A DNA stretch of 64,000 nt from Chitinophagaceae bacterium. Lineage in GTDB: Bacteria > Bacteroidota > Bacteroidia > Chitinophagales > Chitinophagaceae. Positions 53,958 through 62,834 of this stretch are shown piece after piece. The stretch lies in the NCBI GenBank assembly GCA_019638595.1, contig JAHBTJ010000008.1, positions 124,001-188,000 of the forward strand. The letters run 5' to 3'. The stretch's first letter is position 1, and each line of letters opens with the position of its first letter. Below the pieces are notes generated by a model, which saw only the letters and a program-made list of their open reading frames with translations, was not told where the DNA came from and made no database searches. Position numbers and translations under genes: made by a program.

Positions 53958-54659
53958 TTACGGCTTCCTGATATTCAGGATAAACCCAACGCCATATACA
54001 TTATTGATGCTGACCGTTTTAGAAACGGAAAGATGCTTTCGTAATCTCGAAATAAAAACATCCAGGCTTCTTCCTAAAAAATAATCGTTTTCTCCCCAAA
54101 GCTGCGTTAATATATCTTCACGTTTCAATACCTTGTTAGCTCGCGACAAAAGGTATTCAAGCAGTTCTGCTTCACGGCGTGTAAGCGAAACTGTATCCTT
54201 TCCATCAATGTGCAGTTGCAGGGCATCTTTGCTATAAGATACATCTCCGATCGTAATAGTATTGATAATACTGTGGGCGGCGCCTGTTCTCTTTCTTCTA
54301 ACAATGTTCCTTATCCGCAAAACAAGCTCATCAATATCAAAGGGCTTTGTAATATAATCATCGGCGCCTATCTTCAAACCATGTAGCCTGTCTGGCTTTT
54401 CATTTCTTGCCGTCAGGAAAAGGAATGACACTTCAGGTGAAATCTTTAAAATATTTTCTGCCAGCTCAAATCCATCCATTCCTGGCAGCCCAATATCCAA
54501 AACAACAATTTCATACAGGAAGGAATGATCTCTAAACTTTTCAAGCGCCACCCTTCCGTTTTTACACCAGTCTACTTCAAAATCCATCACTTCCAGGTAC
54601 TGTTTTACCACATTACCCAAATCGGCTTCATCTTCAACAAATAATACGCGATCTTTCAT
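53958..54659 (-). CDS. OmpR/PhoB-family response regulator
   Basis: The 233-residue protein has an N-terminal receiver with the acidic pair VLFVEDEADLGNVV, phospho-acceptor Asp55 in EIVVLDIGLPGMDGFELAE and Lys in IGADDYITKPFDIDELVLRI. A C-terminal winged helix follows (VSLTRREAELLEYLLSRANK, REDILTQLWGENDYFLGRSL and RLRKHLSVSKTVSINNVYGV). It starts 15 bases after the kinase gene upstream and must be its partner. Target promoters cannot be told; it may autoregulate. Confidence 0.95.
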   Translation of the reverse strand: MKDRVLFVEDEADLGNVVKQYLEVMDFEVDWCKNGRVALEKFRDHSFLYEIVVLDIGLPGMDGFELAENILKISPEVSFLFLTARNEKPDRLHGLKIGADDYITKPFDIDELVLRIRNIVRRKRTGAAHSIINTITIGDVSYSKDALQLHIDGKDTVSLTRREAELLEYLLSRANKVLKREDILTQLWGENDYFLGRSLDVFISRLRKHLSVSKTVSINNVYGVGFILNIRKP

Positions 54660-54674
54660 ACCAAATTTTACACT

Positions 54675-56102
54675 TTATTGCACAGGAATAGTAATGATAA
54701 ATGTGGTGCCTTCGCCCGGGGTGCTATCTACAAACAAGCTCCAGCCATGAGCATCGGCGCTTTGCTTTACATAATAAAGTCCCAGCCCCAGCCCCGTAGC
54801 CTGTTCCTGTTCATTCTCTTTATTTCTATAAAATTTTTTAAAAATGTTTTCTTTTGTTTCTTCCGTCATTCCATTTCCATTATCCTGTATGCTGATCTGT
54901 ATATTCTTTTTGTTATTGGATGTTGATACCGTAATCTCCTTTATTTTCCGGTTATTGTATTTTATGCCATTATCTATAATATTAAGCAGCATAGTGGTAA
55001 AATAAAACCGGTCCAGGAACACAGTATCATTATTTGCTTCTTTATGCAGGCTGAGCTTAACCTCTTTATCAGACAGGTTCAGGTGGTAATCGAGCAATAT
55101 TTCATCAAGCAAGCTGTTAATGGAGTATGCCTCTTTTTGCAAAGTAAGCTCATTCAGTCTTGTCAGCTCAAGCACCTGCCCAAATAATTTCTGCAATCTC
55201 GAAGTCTGTCTTTGTATTACTCCCGAAAGGGAATGAATATTTTCTTTCCTGTCAATGATCTTATCATTTTGTAAGCTCCGGTTAGCCACGGCGATGGTTG
55301 CAATAGGAGTATTAAATTCATGAGTAATACTATTGATAAAATCCGTTTTCATTTCTGAAAGCTTCTTTTGCCTGAGCCAGTTCCTGAATGTTATATAAAA
55401 CAAGCCTACATTAACAAGCAATGACATAAGGGATAACGTTAACACCGGCATCATTTTACTAATAACCTCCTGTACACGGTTATGTGTATCAACATATAAA
55501 GAGAAAACGATTTTATATGTTCCTGGTATCGGTATGCTTATGGACAAACCTGTAGTTCTGTTTTGCTTATTGGTATTTTTCAAATACCCACCTACCCGCA
55601 TACCTTCCGGCAGTTGATATTCTGCCCTGACCAAAGAATACTTTTGCTTTTTATTATACAGAGAAATATAATTATCCTCCTCCAGTAAAAGGTCTAACGA
55701 CTCTATTGCTAATGCATAGTCAAGCGAATCTTTGATATTCTTTTGTTGCTTATAATCAGAAAGTATGGTTCCTACCGTTTCATGTTTTCGGAGCTCGGTA
55801 AAAACGCTGTCACAAACTTTCTGCTTTTCAATTTCAAATGCGGGCCTGTCATTTTTATACAATTCACCGAGTCGCGGAATATTCCGGTTAAGTATAGTAT
55901 CAATTATATATTGCCCACCTGGAAATAATTTATCGTTGGTAATTATTTTAGAATAATATTCATTAAGGGATGATTTTTCAGCAAAACGATATCTTTCATT
56001 TTCCAGCTCATAGGTATTGAAAACAAGAAACACCTGTACAACGGAAAGGATGCTGAAACTTATAATGGCAATCACCTGGTACGTTAGTATGGAATACTTC
56101 AT
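54675..56102 (-). CDS. Sensor histidine kinase paired with the response regulator
   Basis: This is a 475-residue kinase with an N-terminal transmembrane helix (residues 6-28). A periplasmic region of about 190 residues follows, then a second helix (LTLSLMSLLVNVGLFYITF). The H-box is TDFINSITHEFNTPIATIAV, the N-box is LLNIIDNGIKYNN and the G boxes are ISIQDNGNGMTEETKENIFK and ATGLGLGLYYVKQSADAHG. The layout resembles the orphan kinase at 20044. It is divergent from susC across 171 bases, so a link with nutrient sensing is possible but not shown. Confidence 0.93.
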   Translation of the reverse strand: MKYSILTYQVIAIISFSILSVVQVFLVFNTYELENERYRFAEKSSLNEYYSKIITNDKLFPGGQYIIDTILNRNIPRLGELYKNDRPAFEIEKQKVCDSVFTELRKHETVGTILSDYKQQKNIKDSLDYALAIESLDLLLEEDNYISLYNKKQKYSLVRAEYQLPEGMRVGGYLKNTNKQNRTTGLSISIPIPGTYKIVFSLYVDTHNRVQEVISKMMPVLTLSLMSLLVNVGLFYITFRNWLRQKKLSEMKTDFINSITHEFNTPIATIAVANRSLQNDKIIDRKENIHSLSGVIQRQTSRLQKLFGQVLELTRLNELTLQKEAYSINSLLDEILLDYHLNLSDKEVKLSLHKEANNDTVFLDRFYFTTMLLNIIDNGIKYNNRKIKEITVSTSNNKKNIQISIQDNGNGMTEETKENIFKKFYRNKENEQEQATGLGLGLYYVKQSADAHGWSLFVDSTPGEGTTFIITIPVQ

Positions 56103-56273
56103 TTCAAGTTGGATACGACATTGAATATACGTGTATTAAGAATTAAATTTCCTGTTATTTAATTTTCGTTAACATTTAATTTGATTTTTATTGACAACTT
56201 TCGACCGTAAGCCGCCTTTAACTTTATTATAACAAATAGCCAAAACGATTTTCATTATCAAAACTAAAGCTGT

Positions 56274-59200
56274 ATGAATCAATGTTGCTATCCGCGTTTG
56301 CAGAAGCTAAACTCATGCGTTTTATCTTTCCTTTTGCACGTTTTCTCTTCTTTCCCGAACATCTGCAGGAAACTACTGCGTAACACTTTACAAGCACTAA
56401 CTTTAGTGTTATTTTTTTTATCATGCTGTTTATGCAGCTTTTCTCAAACAAAAAAAATAAGTGGTGTAGTAAAAGATGCCGCCAATGGAAGTGCTTTGTC
56501 GGGGGCAACCATTACTGTAAAGGGAAAAGAAATATCCACGCAGACAAATACCAATGGTGAATTTTCTATTGATGCAAATGTAGGAGACTCTCTTATTTTC
56601 ACTTTTGTTGGCAAACAACCGGTTGCCCAGGCAGTAACTCAAAAAAACATCCTGGAGATATCTATGTCAGACGATGACAGCCAGTTGGGAGAAGTAACTG
56701 TAGTGGCTTTTGGCAAGCAAAAAAAATCAAGCCTTGTCAGCGCTATCCAATCAGTTAAAGTTTCTGATCTAAAAACGCCTGTCACCAACCTTACCAGTTC
56801 CTTTGCAGGAAGGATTCCTGGTGTTATATCGTATACGCCTACAGGTGAGCCTGGCGCAGACAACGCATTGTTCTTCATCAGGGGAGTTACCACATTTGGA
56901 TATAAAACCTCTCCGTTAATACTTATTGACGGGTTTGAGTCAACTACCGATAACCTTGCCAGGATACACCCTAATGACATTGAAAGTTTTTCAATATTAA
57001 AAGATGCATCTGCTACGGTATTATATGGTGCCAGAGGCGCCAACGGCATCATCATGGTCAATACAAAATCGGGTAAGGAAGGCCCTGTTGGCGTTAATGC
57101 CCAGGTAGATGTGAACGTTTCAACACCCACAAGAAAAATTGAAATGTTGGACGGGGTTGACTATATGCGTTTATATAACAGCGCCCGTATTTCCCGCGAT
57201 CCTGTATTAGGGGCATATTACAGCGAACAAAAAATTCAGGCTACTGAAAAAGGGGAAAACCCGATGATATACCCAAATACCAATTGGTATAATACCCTGT
57301 TCAGAAATTCCGTAACCAATACAAAAACCAATCTGAACCTGTCCGGCGGCGGCCAGGTGGCTACTTATTATGTATCTGTTGGGTACGATAAGGAATCTGG
57401 ATTATTAAAAGTAGACAACCGCAACAATTTTAATAACAATATTGATATCAACCGTTTTTCCATACGGTCTAACGTTATTATGAAATTAACCAAAACAACA
57501 ACGCTTGATACCCGTATACAGGGGCGTTTTGAACGATATAACGGCCCTTACCGCAGCGCATCAGACATTTTTGGAATGGTGATGAACAGCAACCCTGTTG
57601 ATTTTCCCGCAGTGTATTTGCCGGATTCTGCAAACCAGTACACACAAAATATTTTATTTGGAAATACATATGTAAGTGGTGCATTAAAATACAATCCTTA
57701 TGCTGAGATGGTGAAAGGTTACGAAGACAGGAATGAAAACACCATTACTGCGCAGGCCACGCTGATGCAGGATTTGAAATTCATCACACAAGGTTTGAAA
57801 TTCCAGGGAAGAGTATCAGCTACTACATGGAGCAAATACTCCAGCAGGCGCACCTATAATCCGTTTTATTACGACCTGGAATCATATAATCAAATAACAG
57901 GAGAATACAAATTATTTCCGCTAAACCAAACTACTGCTACTGCTTACCTGGGCAATGTTGAACCTGGTCGTGATGCCAACGCAGATTTTTACACGGAAGC
58001 GAGATTAAATTGGGACAGAAGATTTGACAGGCATAATGTAGGTATTATGGCAGTGGGAATGATGCAGGAAAAGCTACTCACCGCAGGTAACAGCTTATCT
58101 ATATATGAGACACTGCCCGAAAAAAATATGGGTGTTTCCGGAAGGGTAACCTACGATTATGATAACCGCTACTTTTTTGAACATGCATTTGGCTATAATG
58201 GCTCAGAAAAATTTTCCGGCAACAGCAGGTATGGCTACTTTCCATCTCTCGGCATTGGCTGGATGATATCCAATGAACCATACTGGAAAATGTCGCCTAA
58301 TATCATAAGCTCTTTAAAATTAAGAGCTACGTGGGGGTTAGTAGGTAATGATGCCATAGCTGAGCGTAAAGACAGGTTTTTTTACCTCTCTGACATAAGC
58401 GGCGGGGGCAGGCCATACCGCTGGGGCGCCACTTTCATGAATGCTTATAGTGGTTATACCATCAACCGCTATGCAAATGAAGATATTACCTGGGAAATTT
58501 CAGAAAAATGGAACCTGGGTACCGATATAAACTTATTCAACGATGCGCTGAAACTCCAGGCAGATATTTATACTGATACCCGGTCAAACATTTATATGGT
58601 TCGCCAAAATTTTCCGGCAACTGCCGGGTTGGAAGCTGCCATTAGCGGAAATGTGGGTAAGGTTACATCTAAAGGCTTTGAAGCTTCAGCAGACTATCAG
58701 CACAGCTTCAGCAAGGATTTATGGCTCAGCGGCAGGGTAAACTTTACATACGCCACTAATAAATATGTAGAGCTGGATGAAAAAGATTATCCCGATGCTT
58801 ATTTAAAAAGGCAGGGGCATAATATCAACCAGTGGTGGGGATTGGTTGCAGAACGATTATTTGTTGATCAGAAAGAGATTGAAAACTCTCCTGCCCAGGA
58901 TTTTGGGATATATATGGCTGGAGATATTAAATATAAAGACATCAATGGAGACGGAGTTGTAAATGCCAATGATATGGTACCTATGGGTTATCCTACAGTT
59001 CCGGAAATACAGTATGGTTTTGGATTATCTGCAGGGTATAAAGATTTTGATCTTTCATTTTTCTTTCAGGGCAATGCAAGGGTATCCTTTTTCATTAACC
59101 CGGGTATCGGTGGCGGAAGTGAAAATAATGAAGGTATCGCGCCTTTTGCTTTCAGAAGAAACGCACTTGCTATAATTGCCAACGACTACTGGAGCGAAAC

Positions 59201-59501
59201 AAATCCTAATGTACATGCATTTTGGCCAAGATTGTCAACAGACCCATTGGTAAATAATACAATACAATCTTCATGGTGGTTGCGCGATGGTTCGTTTCTG
59301 AGGCTTAAAAGCCTGGAAGCAGGCTATAGCCCCAAATGGGCAAAAAATATGGGATTAAAACAAGGTACCAGAATATATGTCAGCACAATAAACCTGTTTG
59401 TACTAAGCTCATTTAAATTATGGGATCCTGAAATGGGGCGTGTAGGTTTGGGGTATCCTCCAAACAAACGATATAATATAGGTATCCAGATAGCCCTTTA
59501 A
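56274..59501 (+). CDS. SusC/RagA-type TonB-linked outer membrane protein
   Basis: The 1075-residue protein starts with a long N-terminus leading to a signal-like hydrophobic stretch (ALTLVLFFLSCCLCSFSQ, ending near residue 58). A CarboxypepD_reg-like domain follows (ISGVVKDAANGSALSGATIT), then a TonB plug. SusC signature segments are GEVTVVAFGKQKKSSLVSAI and LKDASATVLYGARGANGIIM. The remainder is a beta-barrel ending RYNIGIQIAL. It imports a glycan or peptide bound by the SusD partner, powered by TonB. It lacks an STN domain, so it does not talk to a sigma/anti-sigma pair directly. It is the first gene of a four-gene operon. Confidence 0.95.
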   Translation: MNQCCYPRLQKLNSCVLSFLLHVFSSFPNICRKLLRNTLQALTLVLFFLSCCLCSFSQTKKISGVVKDAANGSALSGATITVKGKEISTQTNTNGEFSIDANVGDSLIFTFVGKQPVAQAVTQKNILEISMSDDDSQLGEVTVVAFGKQKKSSLVSAIQSVKVSDLKTPVTNLTSSFAGRIPGVISYTPTGEPGADNALFFIRGVTTFGYKTSPLILIDGFESTTDNLARIHPNDIESFSILKDASATVLYGARGANGIIMVNTKSGKEGPVGVNAQVDVNVSTPTRKIEMLDGVDYMRLYNSARISRDPVLGAYYSEQKIQATEKGENPMIYPNTNWYNTLFRNSVTNTKTNLNLSGGGQVATYYVSVGYDKESGLLKVDNRNNFNNNIDINRFSIRSNVIMKLTKTTTLDTRIQGRFERYNGPYRSASDIFGMVMNSNPVDFPAVYLPDSANQYTQNILFGNTYVSGALKYNPYAEMVKGYEDRNENTITAQATLMQDLKFITQGLKFQGRVSATTWSKYSSRRTYNPFYYDLESYNQITGEYKLFPLNQTTATAYLGNVEPGRDANADFYTEARLNWDRRFDRHNVGIMAVGMMQEKLLTAGNSLSIYETLPEKNMGVSGRVTYDYDNRYFFEHAFGYNGSEKFSGNSRYGYFPSLGIGWMISNEPYWKMSPNIISSLKLRATWGLVGNDAIAERKDRFFYLSDISGGGRPYRWGATFMNAYSGYTINRYANEDITWEISEKWNLGTDINLFNDALKLQADIYTDTRSNIYMVRQNFPATAGLEAAISGNVGKVTSKGFEASADYQHSFSKDLWLSGRVNFTYATNKYVELDEKDYPDAYLKRQGHNINQWWGLVAERLFVDQKEIENSPAQDFGIYMAGDIKYKDINGDGVVNANDMVPMGYPTVPEIQYGFGLSAGYKDFDLSFFFQGNARVSFFINPGIGGGSENNEGIAPFAFRRNALAIIANDYWSETNPNVHAFWPRLSTDPLVNNTIQSSWWLRDGSFLRLKSLEAGYSPKWAKNMGLKQGTRIYVSTINLFVLSSFKLWDPEMGRVGLGYPPNKRYNIGIQIAL

Positions 59502-59538
59502 TTGAATATTATTAACACTAGCTATAAAGAGAACTGAA

Positions 59539-61503
59539 ATGACATACAAAAAAATATTGATCATCATTATTGGTTTTGCAGCAATATTTTCCTCCTGTAA
59601 AAAATACCTTGATGTAGTACCGGATAATACATTGAAGCTCGAAAATGTTTTTGATCTGAAAAGAGATGCATGGCAGGCATTGGCAACAGCTTACTCATAC
59701 ATTCCGCAGGATGACCAGACACATCTTACTACCTGGTCATTGGGGGATGAATGGATCGGGAGGTTGGATTTAGCTGATTATACAGACAATCTCAGAGCCA
59801 TCCGCATTATGCGCGGTCTTCAATCCGTAACATTTCCCCAGTTGGGATTGTGGTCTGGCACACAAGGAGGCAAAGCCTTATACCAGGGCATAAGGCAGAC
59901 TGATATTTTCTTAGATAATATTGATAAAGTAAGAGACATGTCTGAACAGGAAAAAACCGACTGGAAGGCCCAGGTAAAATTCCTGAAAGCGTATTATGCC
60001 TTCTTACTTATACGTCAATACGGACCAATTGTTCTTCCTACTATAGTAGCAACTCCCGAGTCAGGAAAAGATGAACTGTTTCAACCACGTTCTAAAGTAG
60101 AAGACTGCTTCAATTTTGTGATCAACCTTATGAATGAAGCCATACCGGATCTGAAAGAGCGGGCAGGTGAGAATGATTTGGGTCAGATAGATCAGATAGC
60201 AGCCAAAGCCATTAAAGCCCGTGTATTGCTTTATCGCGCCAGCCCGTTTTTTAATGGCAACCAGGAGTATTTTGGTGATTTCTACGACTCAGACGGCGAA
60301 CCATTTTTCCCCTTACAGTACAACAAAGAAAAATGGAAAGAAGCGATTGATGCCATTGATGAATCGCTTGCCCTGTGTGCGGCAAATGGTATAAAGCTGT
60401 ATAGCTTTGATAAAGAGCCATATTTATACGACAGGGCAGATTACCAGGCAAACACCGCTAATATGAAGAAATTATATGATTTACGTATGCTGATTTGTGA
60501 TCCCTGGAACTCTGAGGTAGTGTGGGGGTATTCTAACCTTAACTATTATGATCAGGGTGAATTAGCACATTCTTCCAATATCAGGCTTCCGCAGGGATAT
60601 GGCGATGGCGTTGTTAATACAGCCTCTTTTTCGTGGCAATGGATGGCAGCTACCTATGCTATGGCAGAGCGCTATTATTCCAGGAACGGGCTGCCTATTG
60701 ATGAAGATTTAACCTACAATTATGCCGGAAGATTAAACATTGTAACCACGCCTGGCGCCGCAGAACCTGCATACCAGAGCATGAGGGGGTACATGCAGCC
60801 GGGTGCTGAAACCGTAAACCTTTACCTGAACAGGGAGCCGCGCTTTTATGCCAACCTGGGTATTACAGGCGGATACTGGAGAGGGCATGCCGTTCGTATC
60901 AATACGATGATGTTTGCAGGCAAAGATGGTGGCTATAACTCTTCCCAACACTCTACCGACTTTTTATGCACGGGTATAGGTGTTCAAAAATTTGTACATC
61001 CTGAATCACAGTCAGGCGCCTGGCAAAGAACGATCAAATATCCTTATCCGCTCATTCGTATTGCCGACTTATACTTAATGAAGGCTGAGGCCCTGAATGA
61101 ATATAATGATGCACCCAATGCAGAAGTATATAATGCTATTAACATGGTTCGCCAAAGAGCAGGCATACCTAATGTAGAAAATGTATGGTCTGATGCTTCG
61201 TTAGCCAAAACCATAAACAAGCATCGCTCAAAAGAAGGCATGAGAGATATTATATTACGGGAAAGAAGCGTGGAACTGGCATTTGAGGGAAGCCATTTCT
61301 GGGATATGCTGAGATATAAAAAGGCACCATCATCATTTTCTTCACCGGTGTGGGGATGGACACATACCGGCACTACGGCACAATCCTTCTTTAACCTTGA
61401 AGTAAAACAATCGCGCAGGTTTACCATTACGGATTGTTTGTGGCCAATTGACCTGAACGAAATGAACACGAATGGTAAATTAATTCAAAATCCAGGCTGG
61501 TAA
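59539..61503 (+). CDS. SusD/RagB-family surface lipoprotein
   Basis: The 654-residue protein has a lipoprotein signal (KILIIIIGFAAIFSSCKKYL, Cys near residue 20) and the SusD architecture. AWQALATAYSYIPQ and VKFLKAYYAFLLIRQYGPIV belong to the TPR-like N-terminal half. NMVRQRAGIPNVENVW and RDIILRERSVELAFEGSHFW form the conserved C-terminal region. SusD captures the ligand at the cell surface for the SusC pore encoded 37 bases upstream. Longer than the prototype (about 550), it may carry extra ligand-contact loops. The ligand cannot be inferred. Confidence 0.95.
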   Translation: MTYKKILIIIIGFAAIFSSCKKYLDVVPDNTLKLENVFDLKRDAWQALATAYSYIPQDDQTHLTTWSLGDEWIGRLDLADYTDNLRAIRIMRGLQSVTFPQLGLWSGTQGGKALYQGIRQTDIFLDNIDKVRDMSEQEKTDWKAQVKFLKAYYAFLLIRQYGPIVLPTIVATPESGKDELFQPRSKVEDCFNFVINLMNEAIPDLKERAGENDLGQIDQIAAKAIKARVLLYRASPFFNGNQEYFGDFYDSDGEPFFPLQYNKEKWKEAIDAIDESLALCAANGIKLYSFDKEPYLYDRADYQANTANMKKLYDLRMLICDPWNSEVVWGYSNLNYYDQGELAHSSNIRLPQGYGDGVVNTASFSWQWMAATYAMAERYYSRNGLPIDEDLTYNYAGRLNIVTTPGAAEPAYQSMRGYMQPGAETVNLYLNREPRFYANLGITGGYWRGHAVRINTMMFAGKDGGYNSSQHSTDFLCTGIGVQKFVHPESQSGAWQRTIKYPYPLIRIADLYLMKAEALNEYNDAPNAEVYNAINMVRQRAGIPNVENVWSDASLAKTINKHRSKEGMRDIILRERSVELAFEGSHFWDMLRYKKAPSSFSSPVWGWTHTGTTAQSFFNLEVKQSRRFTITDCLWPIDLNEMNTNGKLIQNPGW

Positions 61504-61533
61504 TAAATTATTCATTGTAATACATCAACCAAT

Positions 61534-62808
61534 ATGAATACAAAAAAATATTTTTACTTATTAGCTGCTATAGTGCTTTTAATAGCGGCATGTAAGGAAA
61601 AAGAGAGGTTTTCGCCCAATAGTGATGACAAAACACCCCCGGGCCAGGTAACTAAAATAACGTACATGCCCCTGTATGGCGGTGCAAGATTATATTTTTC
61701 CGCACCGGGCGATGAAGACCTGCTTAGCATTGAAGCCGTATATACTAACTCCAAAGGGAAACCTTTCACGTTCGCGGTATCTTATTTTTCCGATTCGCTT
61801 GATGTGTATGGACTGGCTGATACAACAGGCGCCGCTATCCAGGTATATGCGGTTGACAGGGTGGGAAACCGCTCTGTTCCAACAGAGGTGAATGTTAAAC
61901 CGCTTCAGCCCGCATTTACACGGGTGGCAGAGTCTATTATTGTAAAGCCCGGCTTTAGTTCGTTCATTTTAGACTGGACAAATGAACTGGAACAAAACAT
62001 CAATGTATATGTTGATTTCAGCTATACTCAAAATGGCGAAGCAAAGTCCTTTAGTACAGTATTCTCCTCCAACCTTGCAACAGATCGAAGATTCATTAAC
62101 GACTTATATCTCAGTCCGAGCGAACCGGTTAGTGTGAAGGTGAGGGTTGAAGATACTTATGGTAATGTTACGCCTGATATTGATAAGGGAAAGATAAATT
62201 TATACGAGGATTCTAAAATATCTAAAGCGAACTGGATATTACCCAACCCCAATGATAGTATTGCAGGCGTACCGATGTGCTTTGGTGATGGACTGGAAGG
62301 AAGGAACAGGTATGTTATAGACGACATTATTGACAGGGGAGATAACCTGAACTTTATGCATACCAACAGCCGCGGTCGCACAGGTAAAAACGCAGATGGT
62401 AATATGCCCTGGAATTTTATAATTGACCTGGGCGATTATTACGACCTGAGCCGGATTGTAACGATTCAGCGACACTCCGGAGGCATTGCCAACATTTCAA
62501 GAGGTCAATATTACCGTTCCGAAAATGTGGGTATCTATAGAATTTATATTTTAAATGAAGCCACGAATGAATGGGAACAGATCACTGAACACAAAATTGA
62601 GGTTCCTGTTGGTTTAAGTGAACTGGAATTTGTGAAATACGGCGAAGCGGGGGATATGGCTTATATGTACCCCGATGATCCGAAGTACACCAAAAAAACC
62701 CGTTGGTTCAGGTTTGAAGCTATAAAAGGATTTTCAGGCAACTATACTCTTGATGATGCTAACTGCTTATCTGAAATCACGTTGTATGGTAAAAAAAGTA
62801 ATCCTTAA
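61534..62808 (+). CDS. DUF4959/DUF5000-type surface lipoprotein
   Basis: The 424-residue protein has a lipoprotein signal (MNTKKYFYLLAAIVLLIAAC). The N-terminal half (about residues 35-225) matches the DUF4959/DUF5126 beta-sandwich pattern: PPGQVTKITYMPLYGGARLY and VYAVDRVGNRSVPTEVNVKP. The C-terminal half is DUF5000-like and resembles a galactose-binding (discoidin) fold: NMPWNFIIDLGDYYDLSRIV and YYRSENVGIYRIYILNEATN. Such proteins follow SusC/SusD in polysaccharide utilization loci and probably bind the glycan at the surface. No catalytic motif is present. It lies 30 bases after susD. Confidence 0.85.
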   Translation: MNTKKYFYLLAAIVLLIAACKEKERFSPNSDDKTPPGQVTKITYMPLYGGARLYFSAPGDEDLLSIEAVYTNSKGKPFTFAVSYFSDSLDVYGLADTTGAAIQVYAVDRVGNRSVPTEVNVKPLQPAFTRVAESIIVKPGFSSFILDWTNELEQNINVYVDFSYTQNGEAKSFSTVFSSNLATDRRFINDLYLSPSEPVSVKVRVEDTYGNVTPDIDKGKINLYEDSKISKANWILPNPNDSIAGVPMCFGDGLEGRNRYVIDDIIDRGDNLNFMHTNSRGRTGKNADGNMPWNFIIDLGDYYDLSRIVTIQRHSGGIANISRGQYYRSENVGIYRIYILNEATNEWEQITEHKIEVPVGLSELEFVKYGEAGDMAYMYPDDPKYTKKTRWFRFEAIKGFSGNYTLDDANCLSEITLYGKKSNP

Positions 62809-62834
62809 ACAAGAATTTAAAGCGCAATTTCAAT

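Noticed and set aside
53936-53958. Direct repeat agacaggtact x2 near the response-regulator stop
   Set aside because: Two 11-base copies one base apart overlap the end of the gene. This is too little to call an operator or attachment site.
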